From assembly GCA_900547415.1 (NCBI GenBank), contig URGS01000002.1, positions 44,098-108,097 of the forward strand: DNA of 64,000 nt, written 5' to 3'. The stretch comes from an uncultured Phascolarctobacterium sp. GTDB taxonomy: Bacteria > Bacillota > Negativicutes > Acidaminococcales > Acidaminococcaceae. The stretch's first letter is position 1, and every line of letters starts with the position of its first letter. The notes below the pieces were generated by a model. The model made no database searches. It was not told where the DNA came from and was given only the letters and a program-made list of their open reading frames with translations. Of the stretch, positions 32,696 through 42,267 are shown one piece after another. The translations under genes and the position numbers were made by a program.

Positions 32696-35600
32696 ATGAA
32701 AAGGTATTTTCGTTTTTTAGGACTAATCATAATCCTTCTTACGGCAGGCTATTTTTTCATAGTATATACTGTAGCCCCAGATTATATAAGTAAGCAGCTG
32801 CCCTTAATAGAACAGCAGGCTCAAGGATATATTAATGGTCAGGTTAAGATAGGCAGAATTAACTGGGGTGGTGGCCTGACTGTAGAGCTGGAGGACATAG
32901 AGATTACAGACAGCGCTCAGGGAAAGGTGGCAGAGCTGCCTCACACCCTTATAAAGCTGGAGCCATGGCGTGCAATAAGTCATCCCTTGGCTGCTTTGGG
33001 CTGCATTGAGCTGGATAAGCCAGTTGTTTATCTTACTATGAATAATGAAAAACAGTGGAATATGCAGAATTTGCTGAAACCGTCTGAATCCGATGAAACT
33101 CCTTTTTATGGCCTTTTGAAGCTTAAAGGTGGTTCCTTGGAGGTAACTATGCCTCAGGGGCAGTGGCGTTTTGGGGTAGATGGCAGCGTTAGTGGTCACG
33201 CAAACCCTGATTTTGCTCTTGATACCAAGATTGCTGCTGGCAGCGACGTTATAGAGCTTAAGGGCTTAGTCACTATGGAGGGCAAGGGCAAGATGTCCAT
33301 TACCTCTGACAGTGTCAAGCTTGCTCCCTACCAGGCTGTAGTTAAGGAATATACTAAAATAGATAATTTTGAGGGTGCTGTCAATAAGCTGCGCCTTCTG
33401 TACGATAATAACGGCGAGAAAATTCGTTATTCCGGTGAAGCTCAGCTGGCTTCTCTTAAGGGTACGATAGAATTTGATGGTGCAGCTCATAGTATTTTTG
33501 CAGACGGTATTGTCAAGGCAGCTGATAGTATCGTGACTATTGCTTCCTTGGAAGCAGGCTTTGATGATGAAAAACTGCATTTTACTGGCGAGGTTGATTT
33601 ACAGGAACTTGACAATCCAAGTGGTACAGGTCTTATTACTGCTGAAAAGCTTACCTATGCAGGCTTTAGCGTAGCAAATCTCAGTCTGCCCATTGCTTTG
33701 ACTGAGGAGGAGCTGCAGCTGCAGCAAGGCGTGTTTGATTACGGCGGCGGACGAATTACTGCAAATGGGTCCTATGCTTTAGAAGAAAAGCTTTTGGCAG
33801 CTGATGTGAGTCTGGCTAATGTTGGCTATGAAGTGCTCCCTGGAGAAGTTGCTCATGCTAATGGTACATTGGCAATCAAGGCTGACGCATCAGGGGAGAA
33901 TGTAGCTATTGAGGCTGCTGCTGACACCTTTGATCTTGGATGGAAGGGCGTAAAGATAAGCAAGCTGGCTTTAGATGGCAACTTAGATGATAATGGATTG
34001 AATATAAGACATTTTAGTGCCTTTTCCGGAAAGGGTACCTTGGCTGCTGACGGTACTATCCATAAGGACGGTACGCTGGCGTTCAAGGGACGTATGGCTG
34101 AATTTCCTATAGACCCATTTCTGGACCTGATTAATGATAAGGGTGGAACAGGCTTGTGCTCCACTGGCTTTGATATTGGCGGTACTATAAATGCGCCTGA
34201 GTTTTCTGGTATGGTACAGCTCAGTGAAGTTAGGTTTATGGAGCAAAACATCAAGGAGGCTCATGGCCTGATTAGCCTGAAAAATAATATTTTGGGTATT
34301 GACGGTTTTAAGGCTAATATGGAGCAGGGATATCATCTTATTGATGGCAGCATTAATCTGCAGGGGAAGGAGCCTGTTTTTGATGTAACCGTAGAAACTC
34401 ATGGCGTACGTATAGAGCCGTTGATGCGAATTGCAGCTCCTGATGTTTCTGTGACTGGTAATTTAAACAACATTGTCCAGATTACAGGGCCGCTCTCCAA
34501 TCCTACTGTTTATGGTGAAGTACTGGCTACAGATGGCAGCGCTATGGATCAGCTTTATACAAGCGTAGCTGGTCGTTATACATATGTAGACAAGGCTCTG
34601 GGTCTTAATGATTTTGTTATTAATGCGTTCTATGCAAAGGTTACTCTTGATGGCAAAATGTCAGCTGATAATGAGCTTCATTTTACTATGGATGCACGTA
34701 ATGTCGATTTAGCACATTTGCCTATTGATACTGATGATGTAGCTTTGGCAGGTCTTGTCAATGCTCATGGTCAGCTTAGCGGTACTTTGACAAAACCGTT
34801 TTTCCGCGGCGATATAGACAGTGATCTTTTCACAATTAATGGTGAGTCCATTACTGAGCTGAAGGGCAGCTTAAGCAGTAATGGTCAGGATGTGAATAAG
34901 CTTAATGTTACCTTTAAGCAGCCCTATAAGGATAATGAGGTTGGCTATGGATTGTATAGTGCAGATTTGAATTTGAATATTCCTGCCAAGTACATGAAGG
35001 GCGAGCTTATGACTATGTGGGGCGATATTGGTGGACTTCTGAGAATGTGCCGTCAGGATTATGATATTAATGGTTACATGCAGGGCAAGCTGGATATTAA
35101 TCCTAAGGGTATTGGCAGTGGTATTGATATTAATATTACTGCAGATAATGTAACTGTACACAAGCTTCCTTATCATAAGATGAACTTTAATGGACGTCTG
35201 CAGAAGGGTGTACTTTATTTTGATGATGTTAAGCTGCAGGAGCAGGAAAACATTACGGATAGAGGCATAATTGCTGTAGGCGGCAAGGTTGATTTCAAGG
35301 AAAGGCAGTACGGTATTGAGATAGGTGCCTTTAAGGCAAATCCTGCTATTGTTACTGCTGTAATGAAGGATCCTCCTGAAATTACAGGTGAGGCTGATCT
35401 TCTGCTGCAGATCTCTGGCAGTTTTGACAATCCTATGGGCGTTGGTTCTTTGGAGATTGTCAATGGTGCGGTTTCCGGTGTAGGCATGGACAGAGTAATA
35501 GCCATGCTGGAGCTGAACAACGATAATATTCATTTAAGTCAGTTTATTGCCTCCAAGGATATTTACAGTCTTAAAGCTGAGGGTGACATTCCTGTTGACT

Positions 35601-36979
35601 TATTCCGCCTTAAAGAGGAGCGTCGCAATCCTAACGCAGAAATGAAGATTGAAATTGATATGGATGAGGCACGTCTTGGTATGCTGCCAGCAATGACTCC
35701 CTTGGTAGAATGGGGCGTTGGTGATACCAAAGGCAAGATTACTTTGGCCGGAACTTTGGAGCAGCCCTTGCTTTATGGCAACGTTAAACTTGATACAGGC
35801 AGTATTAAGCTCAAGGATATCGACACAGTAATGGAAGATATTCATCTTGACCTGGCATTTGACGGCACCAAGGTGCTGTTGAACGATGTTTCTGCAAAGC
35901 TTGGCAAGGGTAAAGTTGCCGCTATGGGCAGCTATACTATTGATGTCAATGCTGATGAAGCTTATAGTCTAAAGGTTACTGCAGCTGATGCTGAAATTGA
36001 ATCCGCAATTCTTAAGGGCAGATTTAATGGTGAAATGGAAATCATTCCGCAAAAATACCGTGATTATGCAAGTCAGAAAGGCAATAAGGCTCCGCCGGAG
36101 CGAGTACGTCCATTAATTAAGGGCAATATACGTCTTGATGATGTATTGCTGAATATGCCTACTATACCTGAGCTTGGTGAAGGAAGCAGTAATTTTGGCT
36201 TAGATGTAGCTGTAGAGCTTGGCCCTAAAATCCATATGTTCAACAGTTATCTGTACGATATTTGGCTTAGTGGTCGTGTTCAAGCTAAAGGCAGTACCTT
36301 ATTCCCTGTTGTAGACGGTATTATCAAGGCAGAAAAGGGAACTGTAACTTATCTGCGTACTAACTTTAAGCTGGAAAAGGCATCTTTAGTTTGGGTAGAT
36401 GTTGGTACTTTCCTGCCTAACGTAAACCTGGAAAGTACAGCACGCTTTAGCCGTTACAACATTAATATGCGTATTAATGGACCTGTAGAGAATATGGATT
36501 TACAGTTAACCAGCAATCCGCCGCTGCCAAGTAATACTATTATCAGAATGCTGACTTTGCAGCGTGATAATGCTGATGGCGGTAACTCCGTAACAGGTGA
36601 GGACATTAATAATCTGATGACCGCTGGTCTGCAGATGACAGTTCTTGGTGACGTGGAAATGCTCATTAAACAGACACTGGGTCTTGACCAATTCCGTGTT
36701 TATACGGGTAAGGTTCGTGCAGGTATTGGCTTTGAAGGTCTGGATGATAAGAATCGCGAGCTTACCGAAGAAGAGCGAAACCAATATAATATTTTGGTCA
36801 GCAAATATTTGACAAATAAATTCCTTGTAGGCTATACTACAAGCTTCGACGGTATTGACAGAAGTGTTTTTGGGCAGTACGATATTAGCAGACATTTAAG
36901 CTTGACCTATACTCGCAGCTACGAGTTGGATAACGATCCGGATGATTGGTATGGTTTGGAGTATAAGGTAACATTCTAA
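32696..36979 (+). CDS. tamB: TamB/AsmA-like translocation and assembly protein (DUF490)
   Basis: About 1427 residues. One N-terminal membrane anchor (RFLGLIIILLTAGYFFIVYTV) is followed by a very long beta-rich periplasmic region of repeated short strands, ending in the TamB/DUF490 C-terminal domain (GTVTYLRTNFKLEKASLVWVD, then LPSNTIIRMLTLQ, then DQFRVYTGK). TamB proteins form a hydrophobic groove bridging the two membranes and carry phospholipid. The ATG at 32696 fits GGTGGAG upstream; an ATG at 32672 has no ribosome site. A sigma factor gene begins 18 bases after the stop. Confidence 0.92.
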   Translation: MKRYFRFLGLIIILLTAGYFFIVYTVAPDYISKQLPLIEQQAQGYINGQVKIGRINWGGGLTVELEDIEITDSAQGKVAELPHTLIKLEPWRAISHPLAALGCIELDKPVVYLTMNNEKQWNMQNLLKPSESDETPFYGLLKLKGGSLEVTMPQGQWRFGVDGSVSGHANPDFALDTKIAAGSDVIELKGLVTMEGKGKMSITSDSVKLAPYQAVVKEYTKIDNFEGAVNKLRLLYDNNGEKIRYSGEAQLASLKGTIEFDGAAHSIFADGIVKAADSIVTIASLEAGFDDEKLHFTGEVDLQELDNPSGTGLITAEKLTYAGFSVANLSLPIALTEEELQLQQGVFDYGGGRITANGSYALEEKLLAADVSLANVGYEVLPGEVAHANGTLAIKADASGENVAIEAAADTFDLGWKGVKISKLALDGNLDDNGLNIRHFSAFSGKGTLAADGTIHKDGTLAFKGRMAEFPIDPFLDLINDKGGTGLCSTGFDIGGTINAPEFSGMVQLSEVRFMEQNIKEAHGLISLKNNILGIDGFKANMEQGYHLIDGSINLQGKEPVFDVTVETHGVRIEPLMRIAAPDVSVTGNLNNIVQITGPLSNPTVYGEVLATDGSAMDQLYTSVAGRYTYVDKALGLNDFVINAFYAKVTLDGKMSADNELHFTMDARNVDLAHLPIDTDDVALAGLVNAHGQLSGTLTKPFFRGDIDSDLFTINGESITELKGSLSSNGQDVNKLNVTFKQPYKDNEVGYGLYSADLNLNIPAKYMKGELMTMWGDIGGLLRMCRQDYDINGYMQGKLDINPKGIGSGIDINITADNVTVHKLPYHKMNFNGRLQKGVLYFDDVKLQEQENITDRGIIAVGGKVDFKERQYGIEIGAFKANPAIVTAVMKDPPEITGEADLLLQISGSFDNPMGVGSLEIVNGAVSGVGMDRVIAMLELNNDNIHLSQFIASKDIYSLKAEGDIPVDLFRLKEERRNPNAEMKIEIDMDEARLGMLPAMTPLVEWGVGDTKGKITLAGTLEQPLLYGNVKLDTGSIKLKDIDTVMEDIHLDLAFDGTKVLLNDVSAKLGKGKVAAMGSYTIDVNADEAYSLKVTAADAEIESAILKGRFNGEMEIIPQKYRDYASQKGNKAPPERVRPLIKGNIRLDDVLLNMPTIPELGEGSSNFGLDVAVELGPKIHMFNSYLYDIWLSGRVQAKGSTLFPVVDGIIKAEKGTVTYLRTNFKLEKASLVWVDVGTFLPNVNLESTARFSRYNINMRINGPVENMDLQLTSNPPLPSNTIIRMLTLQRDNADGGNSVTGEDINNLMTAGLQMTVLGDVEMLIKQTLGLDQFRVYTGKVRAGIGFEGLDDKNRELTEEERNQYNILVSKYLTNKFLVGYTTSFDGIDRSVFGQYDISRHLSLTYTRSYELDNDPDDWYGLEYKVTF

Positions 36980-36997
36980 AAGAAGGGAGGTGAACAG

Positions 36998-37633
36998 ATG
37001 CTGCAGCGTTATTTGGAGGAGCTAATGAAAACTCCATTATTGCAGCCCGAGGAGGAGTATGCTCTGTGGGAGCAGGCAGAAAATGGAGATTTAGAGGCTC
37101 ATCGTAAGCTTATGACTGCATATCAGCCTTTGGTTTTTAAGCTTGCTACAAGTTTTAAATTACTGGAGGCGGAGACAATGGAGCTGATTCAGGAGGGTAT
37201 GGTTGGTCTTCTGGAGGCGGCAGAAAGCTATGATTATAAGCGTAAGGTAGCGTTCAGCCTGTTCGCCACCTATCGTATACGTGGTTCCATGCTTGATTAT
37301 CTTAGGAAAAATCATGATAAAGGTGTAGTATATCTTGAAAGTGAGCTGTCCGAGGGCTTTACTCTTAGTGAGGCGTTGGCATCTCCTTTGGCTTCGCCTA
37401 CCGAGCTGGCTGAGCAGCAGGTGCTTCTAGAAAAGGTTAATCAGGCTTTGGAGCGGCTGCCGCAAAAGGAACAGCAGGTTTTAAAGGGCCTTTATATAGA
37501 AGATAATACTGCTCAGGCTATGGCTGATAAAATCAACGTCAGCCTGGGTCATGTTTATCGTCTGCAAAAGCAGGGAGTCAGACGTATTAGAGGTATGCTG
37601 TCACGTTTCGTACATGATTTCAATAAAGAGTAA
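36998..37633 (+). CDS. Short sigma-70 family RNA polymerase sigma factor
   Basis: 211 residues. Region 2 is clear (HRKLMTAYQPLVFKLATSF, then LIQEGMVGLLEAAESYDYKRKVAFSLFATYRIRGSMLDYLR), and region 4 ends with a helix-turn-helix (AMADKINVSLGHVYRLQKQGVRRIRG). Region 3 is missing or very short, which places it between group 3 (SigF/FliA-like) and ECF factors. An AGGGAGGTGA site precedes it. It directly follows tamB and precedes the bamA group, so control of envelope genes is a reasonable hypothesis. No anti-sigma gene with a known domain is adjacent, although the next gene encodes a single-pass membrane protein. Confidence 0.85.
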   Translation: MLQRYLEELMKTPLLQPEEEYALWEQAENGDLEAHRKLMTAYQPLVFKLATSFKLLEAETMELIQEGMVGLLEAAESYDYKRKVAFSLFATYRIRGSMLDYLRKNHDKGVVYLESELSEGFTLSEALASPLASPTELAEQQVLLEKVNQALERLPQKEQQVLKGLYIEDNTAQAMADKINVSLGHVYRLQKQGVRRIRGMLSRFVHDFNKE

Positions 37634-37805
37634 AGACAAAAGGATAATTAGTAATTTTACGTAGTAAATAGAAGTAAAACGCACGAAATGTGTGATAATC
37701 AGCTGTAATCTCCGAATACGGCAGGATAAAAAGAAAATATTTTTTTGACTATACATCCTATAGCTATTTTATTTTTATTACAGGTTCGGAGAAAGGAGAT
37801 TGAGC
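37634..37805 (+). other. Leader region with long-range inverted repeat
   Basis: TCTCCGAA (37709-37716) and TTCGGAGA (37785-37792) are complementary. The second copy abuts the AAAGGAG ribosome site of the next gene. A TTGACT lies at 37745-37750 with no good -10, so this may be a promoter for an alternative sigma factor. Nothing else recognised. Confidence 0.3.
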
Positions 37806-38288
37806 ATGGCAAAGTCAAACGGTTCTTTGTATCAGCGAATTCGCTATATTAAAAGCAGTTTGGACAACGCAGAGCAAAGCTTTTTGGATAATAAGTCCAT
37901 GCGCGGCGAGTTGGATTTAATGCTGGCTGAGGCAGAATTTAAGAATTTGCGGCGTAAAAAGGACGTGCCTTGGAATTGGAACAGACAGCTGTTGGCTTGT
38001 TGTGCAGCTCTGATGCTGCTTTTAGCAGGCTTTGGCGGTTGGTATTATGCCAAGGACAGTTATGCACCTGTACCTGCGGCAGTCTCTGAGCAAAATGTTG
38101 AGTCCTTTAAGGCCGACGCCACCAAGGTTACTTCTGAAAAAGTGATAGATAATAGGGCAACAGCTCCTGAGCAGCCTGCAGTTAAGTCTGCAGCTCAAGA
38201 TGACAATGTTCAGGATGTATATATTTCTAAAGCTGGCATGCGAAAACTAGTGCAATCAGCTAGAGTAGAATTAAGCAGTTCAAAATAA
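37806..38288 (+). CDS. Uncharacterised single-pass membrane protein between the sigma factor and BamA
   Basis: About 160 residues. A basic and helical cytoplasmic half (about 1-60, with ELDLMLAEAEFKNLRRKK), one membrane helix (LLACCAALMLLLAGFGGWYYA, about 64-83), and a polar, Ala/Pro/Asp-rich outer half ending in a short helix. The topology is that of many anti-sigma factors, but I see no zinc-binding HxxxCxxC motif or other known anti-sigma domain. It begins about 170 bases after the sigma gene and ends 17 bases before bamA. Family not recognised. Confidence 0.7.
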   Translation: MAKSNGSLYQRIRYIKSSLDNAEQSFLDNKSMRGELDLMLAEAEFKNLRRKKDVPWNWNRQLLACCAALMLLLAGFGGWYYAKDSYAPVPAAVSEQNVESFKADATKVTSEKVIDNRATAPEQPAVKSAAQDDNVQDVYISKAGMRKLVQSARVELSSSK

Positions 38289-38305
38289 ATCATTGGAGGA
38301 ACATA

Positions 38306-40288
38306 ATGAAAAAAAGAATTTTGTGGAGACAAATGGCCATTGGCCTGACCGCTATGATGTGTGCTGCACCTGCATTTGCTGAGGAGGCTCCTGAGGCTGC
38401 TGTTTTAGCACAGCATGTAGCAAATGGCACTGCTGCTGAAAAAATGGAGCAGCCTGCTCCTGTAGCGGCTGTAGCTGAAAATACTGCACCTGCTGTAGAA
38501 CAAAATGATGCTAACGCATCTGTTAAGGAGGCTCAGGCAAAGGCTAAGGCGAGCTTGGCTCCCTTTATTGGCAAAACCATTACTAAGCAAATGGTAACTG
38601 GCAATATCACTGTACCTGAAGCTGAAATTTTAGCAGCTCTTAAAACTAAACCCGGTATGGAATTTACTGAAGCTGGCCTGACCGAGGACTTGAGTTCCAT
38701 TTATGCTTTGGGTTGGTTCTATGATCTGCGTCCGGAATTCAAGCTGGTTCCTGAAGGTGTTCAGGTTATCTATCATGTTCTGGAAAACCCTGTTTATAAG
38801 AATGTTGACATTGAAGGCAACACTGTTATTAAAAAAGATAAGGCAGCCAGCCTATTTGACCTTGAGGAAGGTAAGATTGTTAACCTGAAGCAGGTGAATA
38901 AATGCGTACAAAAGCTGGAGGAGGAATATCGCTCCAATGGCTATATTTTGGCACGTGTAACTGACGTGCATATGGAGCAGGACGGTACCTTAAAGGTTAC
39001 TGTTAACGAAGGTCTTGTAGAGGGCTTTAAGGTTAAGGGCAATGTAAAAACCAAAGACTATGTTATTACCCGTGAAATGCGTCTGAAGGTTGGCGAACCC
39101 TTTAATGCCAAGGATGCACGCCGCAGTATGCAGCGTATCTACAACCTGGGCTACTTTGAGGACGTTAACGTTAAGCTGAACCCTGGTCGTGAACCCAACT
39201 CCGTTGAAGTGGAAATTTCTGTAGTAGAAATGAACACCGGTACCTTTGGTATTGGTGCAGGCTACAGCAGTGCTGACGGCTTTGTTGGTATGATTTCCTT
39301 GGGCGATAAGAACTTCCGCGGTACTGGCGACAAAGTCAACATTACCTGGGAATTCGGCGGCGAGGATAATAAGAACTATGACTTTACATATACTCGTCCC
39401 TGGCTGGACAGCAAGGAAACTGCTGCTACCCTGAATTTATACGATATTACTAACGAATATGCTGACTATAATATTGATGCTGAAGAAATTGCCCGTTACG
39501 ACAAAAAACGTACTGGTCAGGAGCTGACCTTGAGCCGCAAAACTGACAGCGAATTTGTAACCTACTATGTAACCTTGAAAAACCGTAAGGACACCTATAA
39601 GGGTGAAGCTGACGGTTATGAAAATGATAAGAATCAATACTATGAAGATCAGTTCCATAAGCCTGGAGATGCTCCTGATGCGGATAGCCCGTATTATGAG
39701 GACTGGATGCCTGAAACTGCAGCTGAGCGTCGGGCAGAAAACTTCGGTACTACCCGCAGCGTAACCTTTGGTACTATTTTTGATTCTCGTGATAACGTAT
39801 ACGATCCCCATGAAGGCAAGCGTATGAGCTATAGTTTGGAGTGGGGCGGTGCCTTTGGCGGTGACTTTGACTTTGTTAAGCTGTCCACAGACTACCGTTA
39901 CTACTACCGTGCTGGCGGCGAAAATGTTTGGGCACTGAATTTGGGCGCAGGCTATGCTAACGGCGATATGCCTCTGAGCCAACGCTTTGCAATGGGCGGC
40001 AGTGATACACTACGCGGCTTTGAGGATGACCAGTTCCGTGGCAACAGCATGCTGAAAGCTACTCTGGAGTATCGTTTCCCCATCGTAAAACGTGTTCAAG
40101 GCGTACTGTTTACTGATAATGGCTACGCTTGGGATAAACGCCATGAGGATGAATTTGATTTGGGCCTGATTAAGAATAGCTTCGGTGTAGGTCTGCGTAT
40201 TAACTCTCCTCTGGGTCCTGTTAAGCTTGATTATGGCTATGGTGATGATGGTGGCAAGTTCCACTTCAGCTTTGGTGGCCAGTTCTAA
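38306..40288 (+). CDS. bamA: BamA/Omp85 outer-membrane protein assembly factor
   Basis: 660 residues: signal peptide (1-25), an Ala/Glu/Pro-rich spacer, three POTRA domains (about 88-165, 166-240, 241-320), then a 16-strand Omp85 barrel to the C-terminal Phe. The barrel signature GTFGIGAGYSS opens it, and the conserved loop motif appears as TLRGFEDDQFRGNS. Proteobacterial BamA has five POTRAs, so this is a shorter version as expected in diderm Firmicutes. It folds beta-barrel proteins into the outer membrane. No BamB-E lipoproteins are nearby. Confidence 0.95.
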   Translation: MKKRILWRQMAIGLTAMMCAAPAFAEEAPEAAVLAQHVANGTAAEKMEQPAPVAAVAENTAPAVEQNDANASVKEAQAKAKASLAPFIGKTITKQMVTGNITVPEAEILAALKTKPGMEFTEAGLTEDLSSIYALGWFYDLRPEFKLVPEGVQVIYHVLENPVYKNVDIEGNTVIKKDKAASLFDLEEGKIVNLKQVNKCVQKLEEEYRSNGYILARVTDVHMEQDGTLKVTVNEGLVEGFKVKGNVKTKDYVITREMRLKVGEPFNAKDARRSMQRIYNLGYFEDVNVKLNPGREPNSVEVEISVVEMNTGTFGIGAGYSSADGFVGMISLGDKNFRGTGDKVNITWEFGGEDNKNYDFTYTRPWLDSKETAATLNLYDITNEYADYNIDAEEIARYDKKRTGQELTLSRKTDSEFVTYYVTLKNRKDTYKGEADGYENDKNQYYEDQFHKPGDAPDADSPYYEDWMPETAAERRAENFGTTRSVTFGTIFDSRDNVYDPHEGKRMSYSLEWGGAFGGDFDFVKLSTDYRYYYRAGGENVWALNLGAGYANGDMPLSQRFAMGGSDTLRGFEDDQFRGNSMLKATLEYRFPIVKRVQGVLFTDNGYAWDKRHEDEFDLGLIKNSFGVGLRINSPLGPVKLDYGYGDDGGKFHFSFGGQF

Positions 40289-40305
40289 AATAGCGGAGTA
40301 TTTTT

Positions 40306-41577
40306 ATGAAGCTGTATAGGGTTCTTATGTTTGCTGCAATGACAAGCCTGTTGCCATTGCAGCAAGCTTTTTGTGCAACAATTTCAAATGTGAATGTACA
40401 GGTTATTGATGTTGACGGTGGGACTAGCGGAATACTGCTCGATAGAATGAGCGCCAGTATGCAGGTTGTTTCCAATCAGCTCTTCCTGGAAAAGGATGTA
40501 GATGCTGTAGTTGCAGCAGAGCATGAATATGAACGGCTGCTTACAGAAATAGGCGACAGGGTGTTTACAGGCTATGAGCTGGAGAGCGTAGACTGCAGCA
40601 TAGGTCCGTCTATGTCCATTACTATGTATGCTAGGGCCTGGAGCGGCAGGATTGATAAGCCTGAAATAGATTTACAGTTTTCAGGAGTAGAGCCAGAAAC
40701 AGCCAAGCTTTTAGAGGAGAGGCTGCCAACTCTTAGAGGCGAGCTCTATACTGCTATTAAGGGAGCGTCCTATGATGCCGGAAGCTGGGCAGGAGGAATT
40801 CTGCGTAAAATAGTTCGTGAGCATGTTGAGAAAAATCTGCCTGAATTTAAGGCTGCAGTTGATGTAGTTCAAGAGGGGAATGGAACTGTAATTCAAGTAA
40901 TTATTTATCCTGTTGGGCAGCTGGTAACAGAGGTTGCTTATGAGCTGCGCAGTGATGATATTCCCAATATTCTTCTTATGGACCTAAAATATAAGTATCA
41001 GTCTGAGTGCAACAAGCTGCGTGGACTTCCTGTAGAATATGTGAAGACTCATAAGGATGAGCTTGAAGAAAAGCTGGAGCTAGCTATTGCTCAGGAGCAG
41101 ACGGTAAAGCAGTATAATTTGCGGCCCCATGTTACTCTGAATCCTACATCTAAGCTGGGGATAAGCATTATGCTTGATTCAGGCGAGTATAAGATCTGGT
41201 TTGAAGGCTATGGCGATATTGGCCGCGACAAGGATAATCTTTCAGGAACTGCGCATTTAGGTAAGTTTGTCTCTCCTCAGGACGAGGTTTTTGGCGAGGG
41301 AAGAGTTTATCTTGATGATGTACGTTGGCGATTTGGACTTGGCTACACCAGATACTGGGGAAAAAGCCTGTGGACCTATCGGCGTATTATGCCTACAGGG
41401 GAAAACAATTATAAGCTAGAGTATGAGCTTAGTCCTAAATGGCGTCTTCGCGGAGAATTCTATGATGCTGATGATCGTAAGGAGTTCGGTGTACGTTATC
41501 GCATTCATGAATTTTTGGGCGTAGAGGGTGTTTATGGCGACGATGAGCTCTACTTAAGGATAATAGGCAATCTTTAA
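40306..41577 (+). CDS. Uncharacterised exported, probably outer-membrane protein next to BamA
   Basis: 423 residues with a signal peptide (about 1-23, ending AFC-A). The middle has mixed helix and strand with an internal duplication feel: ELESVDCSIGPSMSITMYARAWS and AVDVVQEGNGTVIQVIIYPVG. From about residue 275 to the end, short amphipathic strands alternate (LGISIMLDSGEYKIWFEGYG, VRWRFGLGYTRYW, KLEYELSPKWRLRGEFY, KEFGVRYRIHEFLGVEGVYG), like a small barrel. I recognise no family. It starts 18 bases after bamA and is probably cotranscribed with it, so it may assist or depend on BamA. Confidence 0.75.
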   Translation: MKLYRVLMFAAMTSLLPLQQAFCATISNVNVQVIDVDGGTSGILLDRMSASMQVVSNQLFLEKDVDAVVAAEHEYERLLTEIGDRVFTGYELESVDCSIGPSMSITMYARAWSGRIDKPEIDLQFSGVEPETAKLLEERLPTLRGELYTAIKGASYDAGSWAGGILRKIVREHVEKNLPEFKAAVDVVQEGNGTVIQVIIYPVGQLVTEVAYELRSDDIPNILLMDLKYKYQSECNKLRGLPVEYVKTHKDELEEKLELAIAQEQTVKQYNLRPHVTLNPTSKLGISIMLDSGEYKIWFEGYGDIGRDKDNLSGTAHLGKFVSPQDEVFGEGRVYLDDVRWRFGLGYTRYWGKSLWTYRRIMPTGENNYKLEYELSPKWRLRGEFYDADDRKEFGVRYRIHEFLGVEGVYGDDELYLRIIGNL

Positions 41578-41644
41578 GGATAAATTTAGCATAAAATTTA
41601 ATAAAGGGATTCTTGACAATCCTGTTAGGAAATTTGCAAACTTC

Positions 41645-41673
41645 TTGAAAGAATCTGTATAGGCTGATATAAT
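41645..41673 (+). promoter_or_regulatory. Promoter of the ompH-lpx gene run
   Basis: TTGAAA (41645-41650), 17-bp spacer, TATAAT (41668-41673) with an extended TG. Strong match; drives the downstream OmpH and lipid A genes. Confidence 0.75.
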
Positions 41674-41724
41674 AAAATATATAATTGTAATCAAATATGA
41701 ATTTTAGAAGGTAGGGATTTAATT

Positions 41725-42210
41725 ATGATGCAGCAATTGCGCAATCCTAAAAATGTAAAATTAGTTTCTCTCTTTGTTGCAGCAATCTTTGTATTGGGCT
41801 GCTTTGCGCTGTCCTTGACCCAAAGTGGTTTTGGCAGAGTTGCTTCCGCAGCTTCCAGTGAGTCTGCTATTGGTGTAGTAAACTACCAGATGCTGGTTGC
41901 TCAATCTCCGGATATGGACGGTGTGAGAAATGCCATGAAGACCGAGATTGAAAATGCTCAAAAAGACTTTGCTGAAAAGAGCAAGGCAATGAACGATCAG
42001 GAAAAACAACGCTACTATACACAAACTCAGGAGCGTTTGGAAAACAAGCAGAAAGAGCTGATGGATCCTGTTTTAAAGAAAATTGAGGAAAATATCCAAA
42101 AAATAGCTAAGAAAAAAGGTTTGTCCGTAGTTGTTGAAAAGAGCACCGTTGTTTTTGGTGGTGTGGACATTACTGACGAGGTAGCTAAGGCTCTGCAAAG
42201 CGGTAAATAA
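41725..42210 (+). CDS. ompH: OmpH/Skp family periplasmic chaperone (first of three)
   Basis: 161 residues. A hydrophobic N-terminal segment (about 15-35) serves as an anchor or signal, then AIGVVNYQMLVAQSP, the start of the OmpH fold, a long charged coiled coil (about 65-120), and the returning beta segment KGLSVVVEKSTVVFGGVDITDEV. Skp-type trimers hold unfolded outer-membrane proteins between coiled-coil tentacles. A GC hairpin (42224-42243) without a proper T-run follows; it probably reduces rather than stops transcription. Confidence 0.9.
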   Translation: MMQQLRNPKNVKLVSLFVAAIFVLGCFALSLTQSGFGRVASAASSESAIGVVNYQMLVAQSPDMDGVRNAMKTEIENAQKDFAEKSKAMNDQEKQRYYTQTQERLENKQKELMDPVLKKIEENIQKIAKKKGLSVVVEKSTVVFGGVDITDEVAKALQSGK

Positions 42211-42223
42211 TAGCTGTTAAGCC

Positions 42224-42243
42224 GAGGCCCATGCAAGGGCCTC
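42224..42243 (+). terminator. Weak hairpin between the first and second ompH genes
   Basis: GAGGCCC and GGGCCTC arms with a six-base loop but only a short T stretch; attenuator or RNA-stability element. Confidence 0.35.
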
Positions 42244-42267
42244 ATTTGCTGTTCATGGGAGGATTTT

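Noticed and set aside
38306..40288. TamA or FhaC-type Omp85 instead of BamA
   Set aside because: The position between tamB and the ompH-lpx genes, the three POTRA domains and the LRGF-type loop fit BamA; no passenger or partner secretion gene is present.
42224..42243. Full terminator between the first two ompH genes
   Set aside because: No T-run follows the hairpin and the genes form one functional group, so at most it attenuates.
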